Shown: piece after piece, positions 1 to 8,507 of the stretch
Numbering within the stretch: the first letter of the stretch is position 1
Layout: every line of letters starts with the position of its first letter
NCBI GenBank assembly: GCA_964497825.1
Contig: CAZCFA010000041.1
Location: 1-23,086, forward strand
Direction: 5' to 3'
Source of the DNA: RHKX01 sp964497825
GTDB taxonomy: Bacteria > Actinomycetota > Thermoleophilia > Solirubrobacterales > 70-9
Length of the DNA stretch: 23,086 nucleotides
The notes under the pieces: generated by a model
What the model was told of the DNA's origin: nothing
Seen by the model: the letters and a program-made list of their open reading frames with translations, nothing else
Databases searched by the model: none
Made by a program: the position numbers and the translations under genes

Positions 1-24
1 CCCAAGAATCAGAAACGCCCGACC

Positions 25-48
25 GCGCGGGCCGTCCTCGGACCGCGC
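25..48 (-). terminator. Candidate terminator hairpin after dusB
   Basis: On the minus strand, about 24 nt past the dusB stop, GCGCGGTCCG and CGGCCCGCGC pair as a 10-bp stem with one mismatch and an AGGA loop. A T-rich run (GTTTCTGATTCTT) follows after an 8-nt gap. The stem is strong, but the T-run is too distant for a textbook intrinsic terminator. The outer 71 bases of the window hold no gene I can support. Confidence 0.4.
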
Positions 49-71
49 ACCACGGGCTTGGCGGCGGGCAA

Positions 72-1097
72 CTATAGCGAGGCGATTCGCTCGCGCACAA
101 GGCCCAGATCGGCAGCCCGCTCGAGACCCTGAGCAGCGCCGGACGGGACCCCCAAACGGGCCAGATACCAGGGATAAAACTTGCGCAGGTAGCGGGCCGC
201 GCGGGCGGCGCCGAAATGCTCCTCGGCGCGGTCGATGACCCACAGCAGCTCGGCCCGGATCCGCTCCCGCGGCGGCCCCTCCGGCTGCTCGCCGGCCAGC
301 TCGGCGAAGATCCAGGGGTTGCCGAACGAGCCGCGCGCGATCATCACCGCGTCGGCGCCCGAGGCCGCGTAGGCGGCCCGCGCGAGCTCGGCGCTGGCGA
401 GGCCGCCGGAGACGATCACCGGCACCTCGACCCGCCCGGCCAGCGCCCGCACGAGGCCGTAGTCGGGGCTGCCCTTGTGGCCGACCGTGGCCGGTCGCGG
501 ATGCAGCGCGATCGCGGCGACCCCGGCCTCCTCGACCAGCCGCACGGCGAGCTCGACGCCGGAGCTGTCGCCCGCGACCAGCCCGGAGCGCAGCTTCACC
601 GTGACCGGCCGGTCGCAGCCCGCGACCGCGGCGGCGGCGACGGCGACGGCGCGGCCGGGATCGGCGAGCAGCTCGGCCCCGGCGCCGGTCTTGCGGACCT
701 TGCGCACCGGGCAGCCCATGTTGAGGTCGATGATGTCGGCGCCGGCCGCGGCGGCCTCGCCGGCCGCCTCGCGCATGATCTCCGGGTCGGACCCGAACAG
801 CTGCAGCGCGACCGGATGCTCGTCGGGGTGGACCGTCAGCAGCTCGGTCAGCGTGCGCTCGTTGCGGTAGTGGATCGCGTGGCTGGAGACCATCTCCGAG
901 AACGCGAGGCCGGCCCCGTGGCGGCGCGCCTGCAGGCGCACGAACCAGTTGCCGATCCCGGCCAGCGGCGCCAGCAGCACCCGGTTGGCGATCGCGACGT
1001 CGCCGATCGCGAACGGCTCGGTCAGCGCCGGCCGTCCGGCCGTCGCCACGGCGGCGCCCGCCGCCCGCTCCCCGGTTGCGCTCTCAGTTGCGCTCAT
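72..1097 (-). CDS. dusB: tRNA-dihydrouridine synthase (DusB-like)
   Basis: This FMN enzyme reduces specific tRNA uridines to dihydrouridine with NAD(P)H in the cytoplasm. The 341-residue protein has the expected TIM-barrel order. An LLAPLAGI flavin segment lies near residues 41-48. The catalytic cysteine is C129 in NMGCP. FMN and RNA contacts are K167 in VTVKLRSG and H198/R200 in HPRPATVGHKG, and SGG and IARG phosphate loops follow. The usual HGRTxxQxYxG segment is altered (Q to V, Y to H), so the tRNA position modified cannot be assigned; dusB is a family-level name. The first ~25 residues are Ala/Thr-rich and may be partly spurious, but the ATG overlaps the coaX stop by 14 nt, which suggests co-transcription and coupled translation with coaX. 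Confidence 0.93.
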   Translation of the reverse strand: MSATESATGERAAGAAVATAGRPALTEPFAIGDVAIANRVLLAPLAGIGNWFVRLQARRHGAGLAFSEMVSSHAIHYRNERTLTELLTVHPDEHPVALQLFGSDPEIMREAAGEAAAAGADIIDLNMGCPVRKVRKTGAGAELLADPGRAVAVAAAAVAGCDRPVTVKLRSGLVAGDSSGVELAVRLVEEAGVAAIALHPRPATVGHKGSPDYGLVRALAGRVEVPVIVSGGLASAELARAAYAASGADAVMIARGSFGNPWIFAELAGEQPEGPPRERIRAELLWVIDRAEEHFGAARAARYLRKFYPWYLARLGVPSGAAQGLERAADLGLVRERIASL

Positions 1098-1845
1098 GGA
1101 CCAGCCTCAGGCCCTGCAGCGTCAGGATCGGATCGACCTCGTCGATCGTCTCGCACAGCGGCGCGATCGCGCCCGCCATGCCGCCGGTGGCGATCACGGC
1201 GGCGTCGTCGCCGAGCTCGGGCAGCATCCGGCGGACGATCCCGTCGACGAGCCCGGCGAACCCGTAGACGAAGCCCGACTGCAGCGCCGCCAGCGTGCCG
1301 CGGCCGATCGCCCGCTCGGGCTCGGCGATCTCGATCCGCGGCAGCCTCGCGGTGTGGTCGGCGAGCGCCTCGATCGAGACCTCGAGGCCGGGGCCGATCA
1401 CCCCGCCGAGGTACTCGCCGGCGGCGGAGACCGCGTCGATGTTGATCGAGGTGCCGAAGTCGACCGCGAGGCAGGCGGCGCCGAACCGGTCGAAGGCGGC
1501 GACGGCGTTGACGAGGCGGTCGGAGCCGAGCTCGCGGGGGTTGTCGATCAGGATCGGCATGCCGGTCTTCAGCGCCGGCCCGACGATCAGGCAGCGGGCC
1601 CCGAGCTGGCGCTCGCAGGCCCGCAGGTACTCGGGGCCGAGCCGGGGGACGACGGTCGAGACGATCGCGGCGTCGACCGCGGCGGCGTCGAGGCCGCGGA
1701 ACCCGAGCGCCCCGGCCGTCGCCAGCGCCAGCTCGTCGGCGGTCGAGTGGCCGCGCGTCGCCAGCCGCCAGTCGGCGACGAGCGCGGCGCCGTCGAAGGC
1801 GCCGACGTGGGTCTGGGTGTTGCCGACGTCGACCGCGAGCAGCAT
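1084..1845 (-). CDS. coaX: Type III pantothenate kinase
   Basis: CoaX phosphorylates pantothenate, the first committed step of coenzyme A synthesis. It belongs to the ASKHA kinase fold and uses a monovalent cation. The 253-residue product shows the family motifs in order: DVGNT at 6-10 (phosphate-1 loop), GSDR at 107-110 (pantothenate contact, catalytic Asp109), DFGTSINID from 129 (phosphate-2) and ATGG at 219-222 (adenosine loop). The ATG at 1845 puts DVGNT at its usual distance from the N-terminus; the longer open frame upstream is antisense to the divergent GST gene and was not used. It overlaps the start of dusB and is probably first in that two-gene operon. A CATCAT box 7 nt upstream of the ATG could be a -10 for a leaderless message. 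No type I CoaA gene is visible here. Confidence 0.95.
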   Translation of the reverse strand: MLLAVDVGNTQTHVGAFDGAALVADWRLATRGHSTADELALATAGALGFRGLDAAAVDAAIVSTVVPRLGPEYLRACERQLGARCLIVGPALKTGMPILIDNPRELGSDRLVNAVAAFDRFGAACLAVDFGTSINIDAVSAAGEYLGGVIGPGLEVSIEALADHTARLPRIEIAEPERAIGRGTLAALQSGFVYGFAGLVDGIVRRMLPELGDDAAVIATGGMAGAIAPLCETIDEVDPILTLQGLRLVHERN

Positions 1846-1883
1846 CGGCCTGATGATGACAAGCGCCCCCGGCCCGCCGTGAG

Positions 1884-1889
1884 TAGAGT
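1884..1889 (+). promoter_or_regulatory. Candidate -10 box (TAGAGT) of the GST-fold gene
   Basis: TAGAGT fits the actinobacterial TAnnnT -10 pattern and ends exactly 7 nt before the GTG start. The transcript would begin at or next to the start codon, i.e. be leaderless. No Shine-Dalgarno sequence is present, which agrees with this. No -35 at the right distance is seen (ATGACA lies 22 nt upstream, too far). Confidence 0.4.
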
Positions 1890-1896
1890 CGGCGGC

Positions 1897-2646
1897 GTGA
1901 ACGCGAGGCTGTTCACGATCCCCGCCTCCCACCCGTCCTGGGCGGCGCGGCTGATGCTCGAACGCAAGGGAATCGCCTACAGGCGCGTCGACCTGGTCGA
2001 GGGCGTCCACCGGCTGATCCTCCGCGCGGTCCGGTTCCCGGGCGTGACCGTGCCGGCGCTGATCCTCGACGGCCGGCGGATCCAGGGAACCGGGGCGATC
2101 GCCCGCGAGCTCGATCGCGTCGTCCCGGAGCCGCCGCTGCTGCCCGCCGAGCCGGAGCAGCGGGCGCGGGTCGAGGCGGCCGAGCGCTGGGGCGACGAGG
2201 AGCTGCAGCCGGTGCCGCGGCGGCTCGCCTGGAACCTGCTGAAGCGCGACCGGGCGCCGATCCGCGGCTACCTCGAGGGCTCGCGCACCGGCCTGCCGGT
2301 CGCCGTCGCGGCGGCGACGGCGGGTCCGATCGTCGCCCTCGGCGCCAAGCTCAACGCCGCCGACGACGATCGCGTCCGCGCCGATCTCGCGGCGCTGCCG
2401 GCGATGGCCGACCGGATCGACGCGCTGATCGCCGACGGCGTGATCGGCGCCGAGGACCCGAACGTCGCCGATTACCAGATCGCCACCAGCGTCGCGCTGC
2501 TGCTGACGATGGCGGACGTCCGGCCGCTGTTCGCCGGCCGCCCGGGCGAGCGGCTCGCGCGCCGCCTCGTACCCGGCTTCCCCGGCGATGTGCCGCCGGC
2601 GCTGCCGGCCGAGTGGCTGCAGCCGCTGGCGGCCGCCCGCGCCTGA
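1897..2646 (+). CDS. Glutathione S-transferase-fold protein
   Basis: The 249-residue protein has an N-terminal thioredoxin-like GST domain (about 1-75): a beta strand (ARLFTIP), a helix beginning SHPSW, and the cis-proline motif VTVPAL with Pro53. A helical C-terminal domain follows (about 85-240), containing the acidic ERWGDEEL helix seen in bacterial GST-like proteins. The CxxC/CPxS active-site position reads S11-H-P-S14, so glutaredoxin-type thiol chemistry is unlikely; a serine-type GST role is possible. Actinobacteria usually use mycothiol or other thiols instead of glutathione, so the substrate is unknown. The GTG start is chosen because the domain begins directly there and a -10-like TAGAGT lies 7 nt upstream. 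It is divergent from coaX, and its stop lies 1 nt from the folK stop. Confidence 0.85.
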   Translation: MNARLFTIPASHPSWAARLMLERKGIAYRRVDLVEGVHRLILRAVRFPGVTVPALILDGRRIQGTGAIARELDRVVPEPPLLPAEPEQRARVEAAERWGDEELQPVPRRLAWNLLKRDRAPIRGYLEGSRTGLPVAVAAATAGPIVALGAKLNAADDDRVRADLAALPAMADRIDALIADGVIGAEDPNVADYQIATSVALLLTMADVRPLFAGRPGERLARRLVPGFPGDVPPALPAEWLQPLAAARA

Positions 2647-2647
2647 A

Positions 2648-3145
2648 TCAGGCGTCGAGCGGGCCCGCGGGCTCGACCCGCTCGCCGGCGCCGAGCGCGG
2701 CCAGGGCGGCGGCGAGCGCCGTGCCGTCGGGCAGGGTCAGATCGGGGTCGAGCTCGAGCAGCGGCACCAGCACGAACCGCCGCGAGCTCGCCTGCGGATG
2801 CGGCAGCACGAGGCGATCGCTGCGCAGCACGCGGTCGCCGAGCAGCAGCAGGTCGACGTCGAGCGGCCGCGGGCCGTGGCGCGGGCCGCCGGCGACGCGG
2901 CCGGCCGCCGCCTCGATCGCCTTGCAGAGGTCGAGCAGCCGCTCGGGCTCGAGGTCGGTCCTGATCCGGACCGCGGCGTTGAGGAAGTCGGGCTGCTCGA
3001 GGATCTCGCCGACCGGCTCGGTCTCGTAGGCGGAGGAGACCGCCTCGACGGCGATCCCGCGCTCGCGCAGCGCCGCGACCGCGCCCCGCAGCTGCGCCCG
3101 GCGGTCGCCGACGTTGGAGCCGAGCCCGAGGTATCCGACCGCCAT
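2648..3145 (-). CDS. folK: HPPK: 2-amino-4-hydroxy-6-hydroxymethyldihydropteridine pyrophosphokinase
   Basis: HPPK transfers pyrophosphate from ATP to 6-hydroxymethyl-7,8-dihydropterin, giving the substrate of dihydropteroate synthase. The 165-residue protein, of normal length, shows the opening LGLGSNVGDR (6-15), the pterin-binding region around YETEP and FLNAAV (54-59), and the signature RHGPRPLDVDLLLLG with magnesium-binding Asp96 and Asp98. LPHPQ near 114-118 is the conserved late motif. It is the last gene of the folP-folB-folK run, 3 nt after the folB stop, so almost certainly in the same transcript. The Gly/Ala-rich C-terminal tail is not informative. No terminator space exists between its stop and the converging GST gene, so the two transcripts probably overlap. 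Confidence 0.96.
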   Translation of the reverse strand: MAVGYLGLGSNVGDRRAQLRGAVAALRERGIAVEAVSSAYETEPVGEILEQPDFLNAAVRIRTDLEPERLLDLCKAIEAAAGRVAGGPRHGPRPLDVDLLLLGDRVLRSDRLVLPHPQASSRRFVLVPLLELDPDLTLPDGTALAAALAALGAGERVEPAGPLDA

Positions 3146-3148
3146 GCG

Positions 3149-3511
3149 CTATCGCCCGCGCCGCAGCGTCACGGCGACGTCGGTCAAGCGCTCGTTCATC
3201 GGCGGCTCCGGCTTGGCGGCGCGGATCGCCAGCGCGGCGACGTCGAACCGGACCTCGATCTCATCGGCGAGCGCCGCGCAGAGCCGCTCGAGCGTGTGGA
3301 AGCTGTGCCCGGCGACGAACCCGCTCGCCAGCCTCGCGACCTCGCCGTAGTCGACCGTGCCGCCGATCGCGTCGGTCGCGGTGGCGGCGGCGGTGACGGT
3401 GAGCTCGATGTCGAGCACCACCCGGCAGCCCGCCTCGCGCTCGGCCGCGGTGACGCCGTGCGGCCCGAACGTCTCGAGGCCGCGGACCTCGACCGTCACC
3501 CGCTCGCTCAC
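3149..3511 (-). CDS. folB: Dihydroneopterin aldolase
   Basis: FolB cleaves 7,8-dihydroneopterin to 6-hydroxymethyldihydropterin and glycolaldehyde in folate synthesis. The 120-residue protein is full length for this tunnel-fold family. Conserved parts are the N-terminal strand ending GPHGV (16-20), a Glu (E24) in the AAERE segment, Tyr55 in TVDYGEVA, SFHTLERLCAALADEI (70-85) and the catalytic Lys100 in AAKPEPP. It starts with GTG, and this GTG overlaps the folP stop as GTGA, a clear sign of coupled translation. Its product feeds folK immediately downstream. GTP cyclohydrolase I (folE), which makes its precursor pathway intermediate, is not encoded in the window. Confidence 0.95.
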   Translation of the reverse strand: MSERVTVEVRGLETFGPHGVTAAEREAGCRVVLDIELTVTAAATATDAIGGTVDYGEVARLASGFVAGHSFHTLERLCAALADEIEVRFDVAALAIRAAKPEPPMNERLTDVAVTLRRGR

Positions 3512-4311
3512 GCGAACGTCCGAGCGCCGCGGCCGCGGATCGCGGCGGCGACGGTCAGCGCGTCGCGGGTCGGGCCGACGTCGTGGACGCGGAGGACGTC
3601 GGCGCCGTTGACCGCGCCGAGGACGGCGGCGGCGAGGCTCGCCGCCAGCCGGTCGTCGACCTCGCGGCCGGTGAGCTCGCCGAGGAACCGCTTTCGCGAG
3701 GCGCCGAGGACGACCGGCTGGCCGAGCTCCCGCAGCTCGTCGAGCCGCTCGATCAGCTCGAGGTTGTGATCGACCGTCTTGCCGAAGCCGATTCCCGGAT
3801 CGAGCCAGATCCGCTCCGCCTCGACCCCGGCGGCGATCGCGATCGCGAGCCGCTCGGCGAGGAAGTCACGGACCTCGCTGACGACCTCCTCGTAGCTGGG
3901 GTCGTCCTGCATCGTCCGCGGCGTCCCCTTCATGTGCATCAGGACGAGGCCGGCTCCGGCAGCGGCGCAGACCGCCGCCATCGCGGGGTCGCCGAGCGCG
4001 GTGACGTCGTTGACGATCGTCGCGCCCGCGGCCAGCGCCCGCTCGGCGACGGTCGCCTTCGAGCTGTCGACCGAGACCCGGTGGCCGGCGGCGGCGAGCG
4101 CCGTGATCACCGGCAGCACCCGGGCGAGCTCCTCCTCGGCGCCGACCGCCGCGGCCCCCGGGCGGGTCGACTCGCCGCCGACGTCGAGCACGTCGGCGCC
4201 CGCCGCGGCGAGCTCGATGCCGTGGGCGATCGCCGCCTCGGGATCGAGGTAGCGGCCGCCGTCGGAGAACGAGTCGGGCGTCACGTTGACGATTCCCATC
4301 AGCACGGTCAC
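3508..4311 (-). CDS. folP: Dihydropteroate synthase
   Basis: FolP condenses the pterin pyrophosphate made by FolK with p-aminobenzoate; it is the sulfonamide target. All family motifs are present in the 267-residue TIM barrel: NVTPDSFSDGG (9-19), VGGESTRPG (44-52), VSVDSSK (79-85), NDV (101-103), MHMKGTP (125-131), DPGIGFGKT (171-179), GASRKRFLG (203-211) and RVHDV (241-245). Two starts are possible: GTG at 4311, used here, or ATG four codons later. Neither has a Shine-Dalgarno sequence. GATAAT ends 6 nt before the GTG, so a leaderless message starting at 4311 is plausible and supports this choice. It is the first gene of the folPBK run, separated from ftsH by about 80 nt. Confidence 0.96.
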   Translation of the reverse strand: MTVLMGIVNVTPDSFSDGGRYLDPEAAIAHGIELAAAGADVLDVGGESTRPGAAAVGAEEELARVLPVITALAAAGHRVSVDSSKATVAERALAAGATIVNDVTALGDPAMAAVCAAAGAGLVLMHMKGTPRTMQDDPSYEEVVSEVRDFLAERLAIAIAAGVEAERIWLDPGIGFGKTVDHNLELIERLDELRELGQPVVLGASRKRFLGELTGREVDDRLAASLAAAVLGAVNGADVLRVHDVGPTRDALTVAAAIRGRGARTFA

Positions 4312-4317
4312 GCAAGG

Positions 4318-4323
4318 ATTATC
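4318..4323 (-). promoter_or_regulatory. Candidate -10 box (GATAAT) of folP
   Basis: GATAAT matches TATAAT at five of six positions and ends 6 nt before the folP GTG, so transcription could begin on the start codon. It stands out as one of few AT-rich hexamers in a GC-rich gap. No clear -35 is visible. It would give the fol genes their own promoter, independent of ftsH. Confidence 0.45.
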
Positions 4324-4329
4324 CGCACT

Positions 4330-4360
4330 CGGCGGGCGCGCGCGGGCGGCGGTCCCGCCG
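4330..4360 (-). terminator. Possible hairpin between ftsH and folP
   Basis: CGGCGGG and CCCGCCG form a 7-bp GC stem around a 17-nt GC-rich loop, 32 nt past the ftsH stop. No T-run follows on the minus strand. It may act as a weak terminator upstream of the folP -10 box, or be only a by-product of GC richness. Confidence 0.25.
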
Positions 4361-4391
4361 AACGCGCTGGGGGCGCGGGGCGCGGGAGGCG

Positions 4392-6395
<2,004 letters not shown>

Positions 6396-6506
6396 GAGGC
6401 GCTGCTTTCGCTGAAAATCGGCATGGGAAAAGGGCTGCTCAGCCGCCGTCCAGCGTACCAGGGGTGCGGGTCCGCTCGACCCGGCTCGAGCGCTCTGCGA
6501 TGCGCC

Positions 6507-7067
6507 TCAGTCGGGGCGGCGCGGCTCGAGCGCCGCGACGTAGTCGAGGTTGCGCCAGCGCTGCTCGTGGTCGAGCCCGTAGCCGATCGCGAACCAGTTC
6601 GGGATCTCGAAGCCGACGTAGCGGATCGGCAGCTCGACCCGGCGCCGCTGCGGCTTCGTCAGCAGCGAGCAGACCTCGAGCGAGGCCGGGCCGCGGGCGC
6701 GCAGGTTCCGCATCAGGTACTGCAGCGTCAGCCCCGAGTCGATGATGTCCTCGACGACGAGCACGTCGCGGCCCTCGATCGAGGTGTCGAGGTCCTTGAG
6801 GATCCGGACGACGCCGGAGGAGGCGGTCGAGGAGCCGTAGCTGGAGACCGCCATCAGGTCGATCTCGCAGGGGACGGTGAGCGCCCGCATCAGGTCGGCC
6901 ATGAAGATCAGCGCCCCCTTGAGGACGCCGACCAGGACCAGGTCCCGGCCGCGGTAGTCGGCGTCGATCTCGGCGCCGAGCTCGGCGACCCGGGCGTGCA
7001 GGCGCTCGCGGTCGATCAGGACCCGGCCGAGCCGATCGGCGTCACCGCTGCGCTCGGGCTCGCCCAT
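6507..7067 (-). CDS. hpt: Hypoxanthine phosphoribosyltransferase
   Basis: Hpt converts hypoxanthine or guanine plus PRPP to IMP or GMP in purine salvage. The 186-residue protein matches the family: the LVLVGVLKGALIFMADL core near 43-59 with the K50-G51 backbone loop, flexible-loop SSYGSST (75-81), the PRPP signature VVEDIIDSGLTL (104-115) with E106/D107 and catalytic-base Asp110, Lys138 in LLTKP contacting the purine, and VGFEIPNWFAIGYGLD near the C-terminus. The first ~12 residues are a non-conserved charged leader. It lies between tilS and ftsH, the classic actinobacterial and Firmicute order. A TAGACT box 9 nt upstream of the ATG suggests its own promoter with a very short leader. A 7-bp hairpin (6473-6492) without T-run follows the gene. 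Confidence 0.96.
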   Translation of the reverse strand: MGEPERSGDADRLGRVLIDRERLHARVAELGAEIDADYRGRDLVLVGVLKGALIFMADLMRALTVPCEIDLMAVSSYGSSTASSGVVRILKDLDTSIEGRDVLVVEDIIDSGLTLQYLMRNLRARGPASLEVCSLLTKPQRRRVELPIRYVGFEIPNWFAIGYGLDHEQRWRNLDYVAALEPRRPD

Positions 7068-7076
7068 GCTGGCCGC

Positions 7077-7082
7077 AGTCTA
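7077..7082 (-). promoter_or_regulatory. Candidate -10 box (TAGACT) of hpt
   Basis: TAGACT fits TAnnnT and lies 9 nt before the hpt ATG in the short tilS-hpt gap. Transcription would start 2-3 nt before the ATG. No recognisable -35 is seen, and hpt could equally be read through from tilS. Confidence 0.3.
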
Positions 7083-7115
7083 GATCGAGCGCGTGGGGCT
7101 CCCCGGCGCCGGCGC

Positions 7116-8468
7116 TCAGGCCGCGGGGCGCAGCCTGATCACGGCGATCTCGCCCGAGCGCTCGCCGAGCCGGAACTCCTCGCTGACCGCCACCCCGGCG
7201 ACCCAGGCGACGCGCCCACCGGCGGTGACGACCGGCACCCGGGAGCGCTCGGAGCGCGGCACGCGGTGGTCGGTGAACAGGTCCTGCAGGCTCTTGCTGC
7301 CGCCGAGCCCGAGCGGCCGGATGCGATCGCCGCGGCGCCAGCCGCGGACCTCGAGCCGGGGACCGAGCGCGGCGGCGTCGAGCGTCGCCAGCTCGGGCCC
7401 GGGGTCGGCATCGGCGTCACGGCAGATCTCGGCGATCAGCTCCCAGTCACCGAATCGCGCCCGCCCGGGAACGCTCATCGGCACCGGCGGCGGGCACGCC
7501 GCCGCGTCCTCCTCGGCGACCGCGAACCGCACCAGCCCCGACTCGCAGCGGGCCTCGAGGCCGCCGCCGAGCTCGATGACGCCGCCCTCGGGGTCGCCTG
7601 CGAGCCGGGCGATCGCCGCCGCCCGCGCGCGGTTCAGCGGCACCGCCCGCCGCGCCGCCCGCTCGGCGAGCTCGCGCAGCAGCAGCCGCCGCAGCCCGGT
7701 CCCGAGCGGCTCGAGCCGCGCCGCCGCGATCGCGGTGCCGGCGGGATCGACCCCGGCCTCGCGCAGCGCCTCCTCGACGAGCCCGGCGAGCAGCTCGGCC
7801 TGCTCGTGCAGCTCGGCGTGGGTGGCGGCCAGGTTGCGCTCCGCCTCGGGCCCGATCTCGGTCAGGACCGGCAGCACCTCGGCCCGGATCCGGTTGCGCG
7901 CGTAGCGGCCGGTCGCGTTCGTGGGGTCGTCGCGGAACGGCAGCCCTGAGCCCGCGGCGATCGCCCGCGTCTGCGCCCGCGAGACCGTGTGCAGCGGCCT
8001 GATCACGCGGCCGCTGCGGGGAGCGAGGCCGAGCAGCGGCCGCGTTCCGGGCGAGACCGCGAGCCGGTAGAGCATCGTCTCGGCGACGTCGCTGCGCGTG
8101 TGGCCGGTCGCGACCCAGTCGGCGCCGAGCCGCTGCCGCAGCCGCTCGGCGGCCTCGTAGCGTGCCTCCCGCGCCCGCGCCTGGACGTTGCCGGGGCCGA
8201 GCTCGGGGCGCTCGACGTGGAGGTCGATCAGCAGCTGCGCGCAGAGCGCGCGAGCGCTGCGCTCGTCCTCGTCGGAGTCGAGCCGCAGGGCGTAGTTGAC
8301 GTGCAGGGCCGCGACCGACTCGGGCCCGAGCAGCCGGGCGAGCGCGGCGGCGGCGCAGGCCGAGTCGGCGCCGCCGGAGACGAGCACGACGCCGTGGCTG
8401 CGCGACGGCGCCAGCTCGGTCGCGCCGACGGCCTCGGCGAGGGCCTCGATCGCGGGAACGGGCAGCAC
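7116..8468 (-). CDS. tilS: tRNA(Ile)-lysidine synthase
   Basis: TilS uses ATP to attach lysine to C34 of the CAU-anticodon tRNA-Ile, converting its decoding to AUA and its identity to isoleucine. The 450-residue protein starts with a PP-loop ATPase domain: SGGADS (31-36) binds the ATP phosphates, TGHTRSDVAETMLYRL matches the TGHxxDDxxET block, and RPLHTVSR, DPTNATGRYARNRIR and VLP follow in the expected order. A helical middle and a TilS C-terminal substrate-lysine domain (LEVRGWRRGDRIRPLG, KSLQDLFTDHRVPRSER) complete it. In the second block RSD replaces the common ADD. The start is GTG; TATCAT ends 7 nt upstream and no Shine-Dalgarno is present. It is first in the tilS-hpt-ftsH stretch. Confidence 0.94.
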   Translation of the reverse strand: MLPVPAIEALAEAVGATELAPSRSHGVVLVSGGADSACAAAALARLLGPESVAALHVNYALRLDSDEDERSARALCAQLLIDLHVERPELGPGNVQARAREARYEAAERLRQRLGADWVATGHTRSDVAETMLYRLAVSPGTRPLLGLAPRSGRVIRPLHTVSRAQTRAIAAGSGLPFRDDPTNATGRYARNRIRAEVLPVLTEIGPEAERNLAATHAELHEQAELLAGLVEEALREAGVDPAGTAIAAARLEPLGTGLRRLLLRELAERAARRAVPLNRARAAAIARLAGDPEGGVIELGGGLEARCESGLVRFAVAEEDAAACPPPVPMSVPGRARFGDWELIAEICRDADADPGPELATLDAAALGPRLEVRGWRRGDRIRPLGLGGSKSLQDLFTDHRVPRSERSRVPVVTAGGRVAWVAGVAVSEEFRLGERSGEIAVIRLRPAA

Positions 8469-8475
8469 GGTCGCG

Positions 8476-8481
8476 ATGATA
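8476..8481 (-). promoter_or_regulatory. Candidate -10 box (TATCAT) of tilS
   Basis: TATCAT matches the consensus TATAAT at five of six positions and ends exactly 7 nt before the tilS GTG, predicting a leaderless message. It is the best -10 in the 39-nt gap between the cyclase stop and tilS. No good -35 is seen. Confidence 0.45.
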
Positions 8482-8507
8482 GGCGCGGCCGCAGGCGGAT
8501 TCGGCCG

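Noticed and set aside
216..1445. Plus-strand frame opposite dusB and coaX
   Set aside because: Low-complexity product without motifs, fully antisense to two recognised enzymes.
6473..6492. CGCTCGA / TCGAGCG hairpin after hpt as a terminator
   Set aside because: Only 7 bp with no T-run; not strong enough to list separately.
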